Positions 48,188 through 60,146 of a stretch of 64,000 nt of DNA are shown here, in pieces (position 1 is the stretch's first letter; each line of letters opens with the position of its first letter). The stretch comes from Cryptomeria japonica (Eukaryota; Streptophyta; Pinopsida; Cupressales; Cupressaceae), in assembly GCF_030272615.1 (NCBI RefSeq), contig NC_081410.1, positions 289,107,957 to 289,171,956 on the forward strand, read 5' to 3'. The notes beneath the pieces were generated by a model that saw nothing but the letters and a program-made list of their open reading frames with translations, was not told where the DNA came from and searched no databases. Made by a program: the position numbers and the translations under genes.

Positions 48188-51100
48188 CTAAAAAATTTCT
48201 GCTAGTACAAAATTTGGGCTCTCAGTAAACCTTTCACTATCCTTGAATGTTGCTTCAGTCCTTTGAATTGTATCGATGAGGGTGTGCATTTTCTCTTCCA
48301 GTGTCTTTAGTCCTAGAACAAGTGCCTCTGAGATCTCTTTTCTCAAAGAGATGAGGTTGTCAAGTTTCGAACCAAGTCTACATTTAAGCTCTTTTGCCTT
48401 GAACTTTATTATTTCCTTCTCTTTTTCAAAATTTTCAAATTTCTTCTCCAAACCTGCTATTTCCTATTCTATAATCGATATGGGTTCTGATGAACCAATG
48501 AGATTATCAGCTATATTATTTATTTCTTTCTGCACTTTATTGATATTCTTGTCTATATCCACTGTCAAAATATCAGTCTTGCATGTTTCCCTATATAACT
48601 CTTTGAATTCCATTATTGTTTTGCTAAGTGTTTGTAATAGGGTATCAGTGTGTTCCATGCACTTCTTTATTGACTCATCAAAGAATTTTTCTTTTTCTTT
48701 ATTCATTTTCTCACTAAATGTCTTCTCATTAATTTGATCAACTGTTAATAGGTTGTCAGTGATATACTTAGACAATGTGTCTAATTGGCTCAAAGAATCT
48801 TTATTGTCCACATTGCGCTTGGGTGAAATCAATTTTAATAAAGGAATTGTATCATCAATAGCCTTGTATGCACGTGCACTGCAATCTGTTATTTTCTTGA
48901 TGGAATCCAACAATACCTCTGTTACATTAGTTGGTCTGAATTTTGTCATAGAAGAACCAAATGATTGTCCAACTACCTTAACAATCTACATTCCGCTAGA
49001 GTGAGTAACCTCTTTGCTTGTGTTGACCTCTGATAGGTCAGTTTGTGTGTGCATCTCAACTAGCAAAGGCTTGGGTTTCTCAGCAGTTGCTGGTGGCACT
49101 GTCTCAGTCTCAACCTTTTTCTCTTCTTGTTTCTTAGTGTGTATCTCGGTTTGTTTCTTTGTACTTTTTACTGTTGGTTTCTTTGATGAAGTCTCAGTAT
49201 TTAATCTCGGTTTCTTAGTATGCACCTCTGAACTGTCCACTATCGGTATCTCTAACTCTGTGGGTTTTTCAATGTGTTCACTAGTGATATCAATTTGTGT
49301 CTCAACCCCAATTTCAATATTTCCAATTGTATGCTCTACATGTGTTTCCATTACAATATTCTTAGTCGGTGGCTCAATAGCCACATCTTTCTTTTCACCA
49401 ATGGTTTCCTTATCAACCACAATATTTACCTCCTGTGTATCAATGTTCATAGTATATAAAACTTCTGAGTTAGAATTGGTGTCCTCATGTGTTGATTCCA
49501 ACTCAACATTATCAGTAGCCGGTGGTGTATCAACAGTTTGTGTCGGTGGAGTATCAGAAGAATGTGGGGGAAAGTTGTCTATCACTTTTATGCTTGGAGG
49601 TCCACCTACCTTGCTTTTACCTTTGTCCTTTTCCTTTTGGTAAACTCTAAAAGTTTTGGGTCGTTTGAGCTCTTCTTGTTTTTCCTTCTCCACAAAGAAG
49701 ATATCCCATTTATCCATTATCTCTTTAGAGATTTCATTCACTCTTCCAGCCATTAAACCTACAAGTCAGTGACCACTAGAAAATACTGTCATGTTTGCCT
49801 CACTTATTAGCTCATCAATTTCTTCTACTAATTTAACTGGGTGAATTGCAAGTAATTTTTCTATCTTTATCTTCTTATCCAATTCCATGATAGCTAGTCT
49901 TTTTGCATCAAGTCTCCTATACAAGTCACTCGGTAAATCATCTACAACTTCTATCAAAAATTTCTTGTAAATGTCTAAGTGTGGAATGATATTGTTTTCT
50001 ATGCTTTCCTTTTCTTCATTAGTAAAAGTATCATATAGTTTGCTAATATTAGACAGTTTTCCTTCATCCGTTATTTCATTCAAAAGATTGTCTAAAGGAG
50101 GAATAACCTATTTTTCCTTCTTCTTCCTTGGTGTCATTTTCTTTTCTAGGGGCCTTACTGCCTATTGTTTTCTTCTCTTTGGTGTAGGAGAGGGTGCTGG
50201 TGAAGGTTTTCTTTTCCTTTCTACTCTCTGAAACTCAGCTGGGATTTCACTATCAGATGAAGTTCCAACCAGTGAAAGATGAGCTTCCAGTTGTATCCCT
50301 TCATGGTCACTTTCCTTAATAGCAGTGATATTCAATATGTTTTCCTTAATCTCGTTGGCCTGTTTTGTTGCTTTTCTGATAGATTGTTCTCTTTTCTTCC
50401 TTTGTTTAAGGGTTTGTACATTGCTCTCAATGGTTTCAGCATTTCCAAATATTTCCTCTTCAGGTTCTCTAGGGGCTTCAAGTAGGGCTTTAGCATATGT
50501 CTCAATTATGTTTTCATCTGCCTCATAGCTGATTTTTGTCACCCAAATAGTTCTAGGAACTACTGCTTCCATCCAGATTTCATCTTTCTTTATAACAAAA
50601 CATATTTCTTTCTAATATTTGTCAACTATGGTTTGAGATAGCCTTTCCCTTGTTTTCATTCTAGCCTTAAATGCTTGGAAGTGTTCAATTATGTTATTTT
50701 CCATGTCATCTCCCATGTTGGTAAAGATATCCAAAAGTTGTTTGCCTACTGGTATGTCAAAACCAAATTCTTTTCTACCTATGTCGGGAACTTCCTTAGT
50801 AATGTATAGCATTAGGCACATAAGTAAATTACCAAATCTAAAGGTACCTTTCTTATCACCTTTAATTTTCTTCAGATTGTCAATTAATTCATCCTTTAGC
50901 CATTCACATATGTCAATCTTAGTGTTACTGTTCACCATGTCATAAGCACTCTTGATACATAAACTAGAAACAAAGTTTAATCTGTTAGCATGTGTATTTT
51001 TGTATCCTAGTATCATGCTAATAAATCTGATATTTATATCTTTGACATCATTGACTTTCAAGGATCTGTTGTCATGGGTTGCACTGGTTAGGATCATCAT

Positions 51101-51580
51101 AGTGTTGTTTGGAACTTTCTTAGTTTTGTCAGGCTTGCTACCGATGTAAGGTAAGCGAGTCACTAGCCTAATTGTTTCTTTTGTGATCTTGTGGATGGAG
51201 TCAAGCTAGAAGAATTCCCCATGAACTCTGCTAAGCACAATTCTCACAACTTCCTTAGGGAAATCAGGAATACTAAGTATTTCCACAAAACCTAGGGTTT
51301 CTATTATCTTATGTTTCGGCTTCACAATACCATTCCCATCACAAATTACAGTCATATACATGTTCATTATTTCATCAGCACCAAGTTTCTCAATATGACA
51401 ATGTATGTATATCCTAGGGTCTTCTACATATGCAATTCCTTTGGGTATTTTAGAGAATGCACCTAGGGTATCATCCTGCTTCGCTACATTGGGTATGATT
51501 TTAAATATTGGCCTAGACTGTTTAACCACTTCAACAATAGTAGGGTTTGCAATGAATTCAGGTGTAGATGAGGAAGCCAT
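48188..51580 (-). pseudogene. Element F accessory ORF, ~1,131 codons in one frame
   Basis: ATG at 51,580 (MASSSTPEF) starts a frame that never shifts until 48,188. Only eight stops lie in it: TAG at 51,206, 50,612, 50,162, 50,108, 48,986, 48,464 and 48,188, and TGA at 49,766. N-terminal ~330 codons look globular with a hydrophobic helix FRFGNLLMCLMLYITKEV (about 50,850-50,800). A basic NLS-like stretch (RKRKPS...PKRRKQ) precedes 50,162. Then a Thr/Glu/Lys-rich low-complexity part (49,700-49,000) and a coiled-coil end (48,950-48,190). The order resembles ORF1 of A/B/E and the accessory ORF of C. No known function. Confidence 0.65.
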
Positions 51581-52663
51581 TTGATAAATACCTTAATCTA
51601 CCTTTAGCTTTGAATGCTTGAAAGATTTTGCTTCACTTCTTGCTCTAGATGCCTTCGCTCAGGTTTTTCGCACTCTTAGCAAATTTGAATGCTTGGTGAG
51701 TGAAAAAGAGTGAAAAACATGTTGGTGCCCAAAACTGCAGATTGGAAAACCAAAAGACTTGCCAACTCCTTAGGAAATCCAATTAGCCTTGGCCAACAAA
51801 CAGGGATGGTCAAAGACCAAATCCCTCTGCACTTCAAGCTCCACAAGACCTAGGCAGGTGTACCCTTCCCTCTCAAGCACAAAAGAGTTATTTAAATGTG
51901 GATTTAAGCCTCTAAGCAAGTTTACACAACTGGCAAATTAGTGTTCTGCAACTATGCTATATCATGTGCTTTAGCTGAATACTTTAAAAACTGAAAACTA
52001 AATATGAATAAAAGTGTATGCTAAAGATATTGTATATTGAAAATGAAATGCTTTCAGGACTTGAATGAAATCTGCAAGGATTAGTTCAAATAGGATATGG
52101 AAGAATGTTTCTCTATAAGGACCTTATGCATACAAATCAAAATCTCAGAAATGAATAATAGACCAGTGCCTCTATCCAAGAATATACATGATACTTTGTG
52201 GACAAACAATTTGATCAAACTCTTGAGACAGTTTTAAGGTAACTTGTAAACACAAAGACCATCAATGCAGAGGTTCCATTAAGTGCTATAAGAACATGAA
52301 GAAGCCAATATTATATTCAATTATAACAGCTTGTGGTGGCACGCTGTATTAAACCCTTTATCAGATTTATCAAGAGGACAAAATGAAATTCATCAACACA
52401 AAAGTATACACGAATTCTGGAATTGAAAAAATGAATCTTGTATATTAATTTATAGAGAATGAATGCATACAATAGCTGCACTTACAAATACTCCATTACA
52501 CAGTGATTGCTTAAAATGATACTTCCATTCCTATAGACTTCTCCAATACAAACATCCCATAGCCCTTACTGGCAGCCTGACAGATTGTGAATTGTTCTGG
52601 ATCCTCTTTTTTTTAAATTGAAAAAGACTCCCTATAAATACCTGATCCAAAAGACATATGTGA

Positions 52664-52731
52664 AAGGACACACCCTTTCGCATACAGGAGGGAGTTATAG
52701 ACAGTTGTTTTCCCAAAGGACACACCCTTTG
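52664..52731 (-). repeat. Paired hairpin-like repeats in the D LTR
   Basis: AAAGGACACACCCTTT occurs at 52,664-52,679 and 52,716-52,731. Each has AAAGG and CCTTT arms that can pair. Same pair in LTR 2 (57,999-58,014; 58,051-58,066) and LTR 3 (63,253-63,268; 63,305-63,320). Confidence 0.75.
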
Positions 52732-52742
52732 GTTTATAGAGA
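52732..52742 (-). promoter_or_regulatory. TATA-like box of the D LTR
   Basis: Minus strand CTCTATAAACC; repeated at 58,067-58,077 and 63,321-63,331. It would place transcription start within or next to the paired repeats. A plus-strand CTATAAATA (52,633-52,641) is an alternative antisense box. Confidence 0.45.
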
Positions 52743-53944
52743 TAATTGCATTTGAATCCCTAAAATACACACTAAATAAAGCTTTAATAATATATCCTTT
52801 ATCCTCCGCTTTGATAATACTTCCCGTAAATATTCAATAGCTCCTGCACATAAAATAAACCAATCAAATCCTTTATTAATTAAAGATTAAATATATTCCA
52901 CTTTAGATTAGGCAATAATCATTTTACCCTATGTAAAATACTTATTTACAATAATTCACTTAAATCAAAGTATTAAACGCTTGTAAATATTTATTCCAAT
53001 AATAGTTTTTATTAAATAACATAAGGTAAAAGAAAATACTTCCCTTCCGATAATGTTACAATACTTTCTCACCTTTTGGTAATCTTTAATTTGGGTGGGA
53101 AATATTATATCATATGAAATAACCTTTGCAAAAAGCAATCAAGCATTAAATGACCCACCTTAATGAATATGTTCAAATTATTTACCTAGGGTGAAAATAA
53201 TATTAAGAGAATATAAAATGACATAGTAATATATCAAACCCTATTTAGGTCATCCAATACCACATATATTTTCCCTTTTGATAAAAAATATTACAATTAT
53301 AATTTCTTAAAAGGCAAAAAGAAAATACTACTTGCATAAGTATATCAAGATGCTATAAATATCAAAATGCATTTTGCAAGTAATAATTAGAAATATTATA
53401 TCACAAATAAATGTCAAAATGTAATCTTGGATGAACAATACTCCCTTTTGATGTTTGCCCAAGAATTTTAGCTTTCTGCACATAAAACAACATTGTAATA
53501 AATATTTATCCTTTAATTAATCTCTTAATAAATAAAATTCACCCTAAAGTATTTAATTTAGTGATTAAGGGCAAAAATAATTTACAAGAGAGTAAAAAAA
53601 GGTAATAACAATATCAAAATTCAATTTTCTTCATTAGTACATTTGACACCTTTTTAACATATTTTTCAAAATAAGATCCATTTATATGAAATAACATTTT
53701 ACCCTAATATGTATTTTACCAATTGTTTAGGGTAAAAATAATTTATTGAAATCACATATTTCGAAATGTATTTCCACATTTCAAGATTACTTTAATAAAT
53801 TAAAATCTTGTGGGAATATTTGCAAATTATTATCCATGGTAATTTAACCTAATAAACATTTCAAGTAATAGACTAGAGCAATTGGTAAAAGGGGAGGGTA
53901 GGTATGGGTAATTAGGAAGGTCAGGTTGAGAGGTTGAGTGTTCA

Positions 53945-53957
53945 ACTCCCTCTTTTA
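53945..53957 (-). other. Polypurine tract, D unit 1
   Basis: Minus strand TAAAAGAGGGAGT adjoins the LTR 1 edge. The same tract is at 59,281-59,293 for unit 2. Confidence 0.65.
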
Positions 53958-54896
53958 TCAATTACCAAGTTTTTGCTTGTAATTTTAGGTTCCACCAGTG
54001 GCTCTGATTGGGGATGTGCGTTCATACTTGGGCGCAATGAGAATCCAACTATTTATGGGAGAGCAGACCATCCTTGAAATTCTCAGTAAATATGTTCCAA
54101 TTGAGATGTATTATCTCTTTCAATCCTCGGGTCCCACTTGATTTTTCATTAGCATAGCTATGTCTCAAAGGATGCATTGTTTTGAAACTTTCCTCTACTG
54201 TTACAAAATCTACTGGTCGTTTTTGGACATATGTGGGCAATTTTAAGGTTGTTGGCACCTCATAAACATGTAAATCTGTAATAAACTTATCTTTTATCCA
54301 TGGGATAAGGCCTGGAAGCTTTTTTACAAGCACAAACAATCATTTAGAACCCCAAAACAACTTCAAAACTCTACCGGAAAATTAAAAACGTGATTTCATC
54401 TCTTGAGCAGCAACAAAAATTATTTACTCTCTATCATTTTAATATTTCACATAATGGATTACATTTAGATTTACATATGATAACGTATAATAATAATATA
54501 ATAATATCTAAAATGTAAACCAAAATCACAATGTATCCTACTTTCAAATGAAACATTAGGGTTGTGAGAGAGCACACCTGGCATGATTTGAATTTGTGAA
54601 ATATACACATACCTGGAGTTAATTGCCTGACATGTGAATCAAAATCAGGTGGCCCAAGGCCCCCACAAATCAACATTTTCTCTTTCCTCTATCAAATACG
54701 TGATTTTGGTTATGTAACAATATGTCCTTCCTGAAAATATTAACATTTGCTTCACCATTCTTTAATATATTGTTATTTTTCATTTGGACCAGAATATGAT
54801 ACACATAGTTTCCTTCACACTCCTTTATCCACCTTAATTTAGATAAATTATATCTCAATAATATTTTACCCTTACTCTGAATTCATTATATCCCTT
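53958..54896 (-). other. D unit 1 region between gag and PPT
   Basis: No pol. Short frames at 54,049-54,339 (96 aa, MFVLVKKLPGLIPWIKDKF start), 54,434-54,676 and 54,670-54,858 recur in unit 2, which may simply reflect recent duplication. The first has an ordinary protein-like composition but no known domain. The 83-bp segment at about 53,978-54,060 is absent from unit 2. Confidence 0.5.
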
Positions 54897-56681
54897 CTAT
54901 TTTAGGCAATTTTGGAAATCAACCTTGTCATCCCATGAGGAATTTACTTGCCCATGGTAATGAAAACTCTCAGTTTTATAAACTTGATTATCTTTTTCAC
55001 CAAGCATAACATTTTTTGGAAGATAAATATTTGGTAAATTTCTTTTGCAACTTTGCTCTTTGGAAATATTTATGCCTCCCAACTTAATATCCAAATTTAA
55101 TTCCACACAACCTTTATTGCAGCATTCTAAAAAATTTATCCCTCTCAAATTGTGTTTCATTTTACTTATTTTTACCATCTCCTTATTTTGGAAAAATATT
55201 TCACTTTTCTCAAATAATAGATTAGGGAACTCATCACATATGACTTTACTATAATGTAAATTTGATAAAAAATTTATACCATCTTTAGACATATTTTCTT
55301 TTTCCTCATGTTCTGGAAATAACTTATCCTTTTCACATAAAAACTTAGGGCATGTATCATTCTTGGCAATATTTGTCAAAAATACTATTTCCTTTTCCCC
55401 TAAAACTTTATCATATAATATTTCTGCAACATCATCATTTGGTATATTTTTTCTTATTTCCTCTTCAAACAATGAATTTGAAAACATAGAATATATATGC
55501 ATAACCTCATGAAAACCCTTTTCTGGTTTATTGCACAAAAAATCATCTGACAAATCACAATGCATACCTTCATAAAATTTTTCTTTAGAGTTATCATCAT
55601 ATGCTTCACACACTTCATCTTCAATAACAATGTCTTTACAAATGTCCTTCATTGAAGTATAATCCTGTGCATGAACTATATGAACATCAACTTCACAAAG
55701 AGAATTAAAAGATGATTCACTCTGGAAATATAATTCTTCATACTTCCCAGTGGTCTCATCATACAAGGGATTGTTGTAACTATCATATAATACCTTTTCT
55801 TTTTGATATTTTTTTTTTTCTTTTGAATCATTATTTACATCATCAAACATACCTTGAATGTGTCCAAATTCATTAATTTGCTCTTTTTGAAAAAAAATTG
55901 GACCATTTTTTTGAATGTACCTTTCATATTCCTTCTCTAATAAATAAGAGATTTCCTCTGTACTAAGCAATGTTTCTTCCTCTTCCTTACATTCAGCTAC
56001 ACACATGCCCTCTTCCTTTTTTAAACCTATATTTTCTACCTCATGTGGGGTCCAAATAATACCATGTCTTTCTAAAGATTTAAATATACGCTTTAATTCA
56101 AGATCATGAGATATCCCTAATTCATCCATTTTGTTTGAAAATGAAGGTATGCTATCTACAGGTATTTTTACATAAATGTTTATCATCCTGGTGAGCAATC
56201 CCGCTATAGATTCACCCTCATATCTTTCTAAATCAAAGAAGGCATCCAAAGGGGATATGCATGATTCTTCTTCCATATTGCAAATCTGTTCCTCATCCTC
56301 TTTATAGTAAATGTCATCTTCTTCATCAACTGCAACATGAAACTCATATAAGAACCATTGCTCAAATTCCCTCATTGATGAAATACTCTGTGTAGGTAAT
56401 GATTCATAAGCTTCTCTCACATAACCCCATAATGTCCTGATGAAGAGCTTCATCACTATATCCTCTGCATCAATTTCATAATCTTTTACAAATGTGTAAA
56501 ATGCATTTAAATGATCAATCGCTGATTCATCCCATTCTCCATGAAACTTTGGTACCAGTGGTGAAAGTTTAGGGAGTATGCACTTAGTAGGGACACATTG
56601 AAATCCTCTAAGATCCAATGGCCTGATGCCATTTGGAATAAATGGTTTTCTTTGAAATGGTTGTCCAATTCGATACATCAT
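54897..56681 (-). CDS. gag: D unit 1 Gag-like protein, intact, 594 aa
   Basis: Open from ATG 56,681 (a second Met follows directly) to TAG 54,897. Residues ~43-130 match the plant Retrotrans_gag pattern: VPKFHGEWDESAIDHLNAF, IVMKLFIRTLWGYVREAYESLP, then FEQWFLYEF. The remaining ~460 residues are acidic and low in hydrophobic content with no zinc knuckle and no protease or RT. The protein could form particles that package D RNA, with pol supplied by another element. It is the only long uninterrupted gene in the window. An ATG-stop frame on the opposite strand (55,045-55,254) is a shadow. Confidence 0.75.
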   Translation of the reverse strand: MMYRIGQPFQRKPFIPNGIRPLDLRGFQCVPTKCILPKLSPLVPKFHGEWDESAIDHLNAFYTFVKDYEIDAEDIVMKLFIRTLWGYVREAYESLPTQSISSMREFEQWFLYEFHVAVDEEDDIYYKEDEEQICNMEEESCISPLDAFFDLERYEGESIAGLLTRMINIYVKIPVDSIPSFSNKMDELGISHDLELKRIFKSLERHGIIWTPHEVENIGLKKEEGMCVAECKEEEETLLSTEEISYLLEKEYERYIQKNGPIFFQKEQINEFGHIQGMFDDVNNDSKEKKKYQKEKVLYDSYNNPLYDETTGKYEELYFQSESSFNSLCEVDVHIVHAQDYTSMKDICKDIVIEDEVCEAYDDNSKEKFYEGMHCDLSDDFLCNKPEKGFHEVMHIYSMFSNSLFEEEIRKNIPNDDVAEILYDKVLGEKEIVFLTNIAKNDTCPKFLCEKDKLFPEHEEKENMSKDGINFLSNLHYSKVICDEFPNLLFEKSEIFFQNKEMVKISKMKHNLRGINFLECCNKGCVELNLDIKLGGINISKEQSCKRNLPNIYLPKNVMLGEKDNQVYKTESFHYHGQVNSSWDDKVDFQNCLK

Positions 56682-57059
56682 GAATTAATTTCAACTAAAA
56701 ACAAATTTTTCATTTCCTTCTAGATTGTCCCCCTTAGCAGAGTCACTGAAATATTTTGTTGAATAGAGTCGCCACCTCAAATTTGAGGAAAAACTTGTTC
56801 CTAACTTATCTGATCTTCTGGAATCTCTCCTCTAGTAGAGTTTGATACAACACACAAGAAACTCTAAATAGTCCTTCTATGACCACTCCCCAGCAGAGTC
56901 GCCAATCTATTGGTTGTGGGACTCGGATGGGGAACTCTCAACTAGTTACTAATTCAATGATCTATCACCAGAGATTCTAGATTATATTTTACCAATATCT
57001 TCAATTTGACTCCCCAGTAGAATCTTAATAATTCCTCCCCAGCAGAGTCGCCAATCTAT
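56682..57059 (-). other. D unit 1 leader with duplicated PBS
   Basis: Between gag and LTR 2. It has a PBS-like 18-mer twice, at 57,036-57,053 next to the LTR and at 56,887-56,904, plus weaker relatives near 56,732 and 56,765. Confidence 0.7.
57036..57053 (-). other. Primer binding site, D unit 1
   Basis: Minus strand TGGCGACTCTGCTGGGGA, six bases from the LTR end. Same at 62,290-62,307 for unit 2. Form typical of plant gypsy PBSs; tRNA not assigned. Confidence 0.75.
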
Positions 57060-59280
57060 TGGTGCCCAAAACTACAGATTGGAAAACCCAAAGACTTGCC
57101 AAATCTTTAGGAAATCCAATCAGCCTTGGCCAACGAACAGGGATGGTCGAAGACCAAACCCCTCTACACTTCAGGCTCCACAAGACCTAGGCGGGTGTAC
57201 CCTTCCCTCTAAAGCACAAAAGAGTTATTTAAATGTGGATTTAAGCCTCTAAGCAAGTTTACACAACTGGCAAATTAGTGTTCTGCAACTATGCTATATC
57301 ATGTGCTTTAGCTGAATACTTTAAAAACTGAAAAATGAATATGAATAAAAGTGTATGTTAAAGATATTGTATATTGAAAATGAAATACTTTAAGGACTTG
57401 AATGAAATCTGCAAGGATTAGTTCAAATAGGATATGGAAGAATGTTTCTCTGTAAGGACCTTATGCATACAAATCAAAATCTCATAAATGAATAACATAC
57501 CAGTGCCTCTATCCAAGAATATACATGATACTTTGTGGACAAACAATTTTATCAGACTCTTGAGACAGTTTTAAGGTAACTTGTAAACACAAGACAATCA
57601 ATACAGAGGTTCCATTAAGTGTTATAAGAACATGAAGAAGCCAATCTTATATTCAATTATAACAGCTTGTGGTGGCACACTGTATTAAACCCTTTATCAG
57701 ATTTATCAAGAGGACAAAATGAAATTCATCAACACAAAAGTATACACGAATTCTGGAATTGAAACAATGAATCTTGTATATTAATTTCTGGAGAATGAAT
57801 GCATACAATAGCTACACTTACAGATACTCCATTACACAGCGATTGCTTAAAATGATACTTCCATTCCTACAGACTTCTCCAATACAGACATCCCATAGCC
57901 CTTACTGGCAGCCTGATAGATTGTGAATTGTTCTGGATCCTCTTTTTTTTTAATTGAAAAAGACTCCCTATAAATATCTGATCCAAAAGACATATGTGAA
58001 AGGACACACCCTTTCGCATACAGGAGGGAGTTATAGATAGTTGTTTTCCCAAAGGACACACCCTTTGGTTTATAGAGATAATTACATTTGAATCCCTAAA
58101 ATACACAATAAATAAAGCTTTAATAATATATCCTTTATCCTTCGCTTTGATAATAGTTCCCGTAAATATTCAATATCTCTTGCACATAAAATAAACCAAT
58201 CAAATCCCTTATTAATTAAAGATTAAATATATTCCACTTTAGATTAGGCAATAATCATTTTACCCTATGTAAAATACTTATTTACAATAATTCACTTAAA
58301 TCAAAGTATTAAACACTTGTAAATATTTATTCCAATAATAGTTTTTATTAAATAACATAAGGTAAAAGAAAATACTTCCCTTCCGATAATGTTACAATAC
58401 TTTCTCACCTTTTGGTAATCTTTAATTTGGGTGGGAAATATTATATCATATGAAATAACCTTTGCAAAAAGCAATCAAGCATTAAATGACCCACCTTAAT
58501 GAATATGTTCAAATTATTTACCTAGGGTGAAAATAATATTAAGAGAATATAAAATGACATAGTAATATATCAAACCCTATTTAGGTCATCCAATACCACA
58601 TATATTTTCCCTTTTGATAAAAAATATTACAATTATAATTTCTTAAAAGGCAAAAAGAAAATACTACTTGCATAAGTATATCAAGATGCTATAAATATCA
58701 AAATGCATTTCGCAAGTAATAATTAGAAATATTATATCACAAATAAATGTCAAAATGTAATCTTGGATGAAGAATACTCCCTTTTGATGTTTGCCCAAGA
58801 ATTTTAGCTTTCTGCACATAAAACAACATTGTAATAAATATTTATCCTTTAATTAATCTCTTAATAAATAAAATTCACCCTAAAGTATTTAATTTAGTGA
58901 TTAAGGGCAAAAATAATTTACAAGAGAGTAAAAAAAGGTAATAACAATATCAAAATTCAATTTTCTTCATTAGTACATTTGACACCTTTTTAACATATTT
59001 TTCAAAATAAGATCCATTTATATGAAATAACATTTTACCCTAATATGTATTTTACCAATTGTTTAGGGTAAAAATAATTTATTGAAATCACATATTTCGA
59101 AATGTATTTCCACATTTCAAGATTACTTTAATAAATTAAAATCTTGTGGGAATATTTGCAAATTATTATCCATGGTAATTTACCCTAATAAACATTTCAA
59201 GTAATAGACTAGAGCAATTGGTAAAAGGGGAGGGTAGGTATGGGTAGTTAGGAAGTTCAGGTTGAGAGGTTGAGTGCTCA
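57060..59280 (-). repeat. D array LTR 2 (shared middle LTR)
   Basis: 2,221 bp, TGGTGCCC...GCTCA. Serves as 5' LTR of unit 1 and 3' LTR of unit 2. Closer to LTR 3 than to LTR 1. Confidence 0.85.
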
Positions 59281-60146
59281 ACTCCCTCTTTTATCAATTA
59301 CCAAGTTTTTGCTCAGACCATCCTTGAAATTCTCAGTAAATATGTTCCAATTGAGATGTATTATCTCTTTCAATCCTCGTGTCCCACTTGATTTTTCATT
59401 AGCATAGCTATGTCTCAAAGGATGCATTGTTTTGAAACTTTCCTCTACTGTTACAAAATCTACTGGTCGTTTTTGGACATATGTGGGCAATTTTAAGGTT
59501 GTTGGCACCTCATAAACATGTAAATCTGTAATAAACTTATCTTTTATCCATGGGATAAGGCCTGGAAGCTTTTTTACAAGCACAAACAATCATTTAGAAC
59601 CCCAAAACAACTTGAAAACTCTACCGGAAAATTAAAAACGTGATTTCATCTCTTGAGCAGCAACAAAAATTATTTACTGTCTATCATTTTAATATTTCAC
59701 ATAATGGATTACATTTAGATTTACATATGATAACGTATAATAATAATATAATAATATCTAAAATGTAAACCAAAATCACAATGTATCCTACTTTCAAATG
59801 AAACATTAGGGTTGTGAGAGAGCGCACCTGGCATGATTTGAATTTGTGAAATATACACATACCTGGAGTTAATTGCCTGACATGTGAATCAAACTCAGGT
59901 GGCCCAAGGCCCCCACAAATCAACATTTTCTCTTTCCTCTATCAAATACGTGATTTTGGTTATGTAACAATATGTCCTTCCTGAAAATATTAACATTTGC
60001 TTCACCATTCTTTAATATATTGTTATTTTTCATTTGGACCGGAATATGATACACATAGTTTCCTTCACACTCCTTTATCCACCTTAATTTAGATAAATTA
60101 TATCTCAATAATATTTTACCCTTACTCTGAATTCATTATATCCCTT
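59281..60146 (-). other. D unit 2 region between LTR 2 and gag
   Basis: PPT at 59,281-59,293 and short frames as in unit 1 (59,278-59,589; 59,684-59,926; 59,920-60,108). It lacks the 83-bp segment of unit 1, which changes the end of the first short frame. Confidence 0.6.

Larger units (their letters stand above)
47178..51722 (-). mobile_element. Element F: SIRE-like Ty1/copia 3' end with one long ORF
   Basis: On the minus strand: leader (51,722-51,581), a ~1,131-codon decayed ORF, a polypurine tract of the SIRE/Maximus type and a 776-bp LTR. No gag or pol is present between ORF and LTR, so this part looks like a non-autonomous derivative. The 5' LTR is not in view because array D is inserted in the leader at 51,722. 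Confidence 0.7.
51723..53944 (-). repeat. D array LTR 1 (outer 3' LTR)
   Basis: 2,222 bp, plus strand TGGTGCCC...GTTCA. Left boundary fixed by the change of sequence at 51,722 (…ACATGT before it). Differs from LTRs 2 and 3 at sites where those two agree. Confidence 0.85.

Noticed and set aside
49014-49643. 209-aa plus-strand ORF opposite the F accessory ORF
   Set aside because: Serine/valine-rich mirror of a low-complexity coding stretch on the minus strand; no motif.
52531-52770. 79-aa minus ORF repeated in the D LTRs (also 57,867 and 63,121)
   Set aside because: Repeated only because LTRs repeat; overlaps the TATA box and hairpin repeats.
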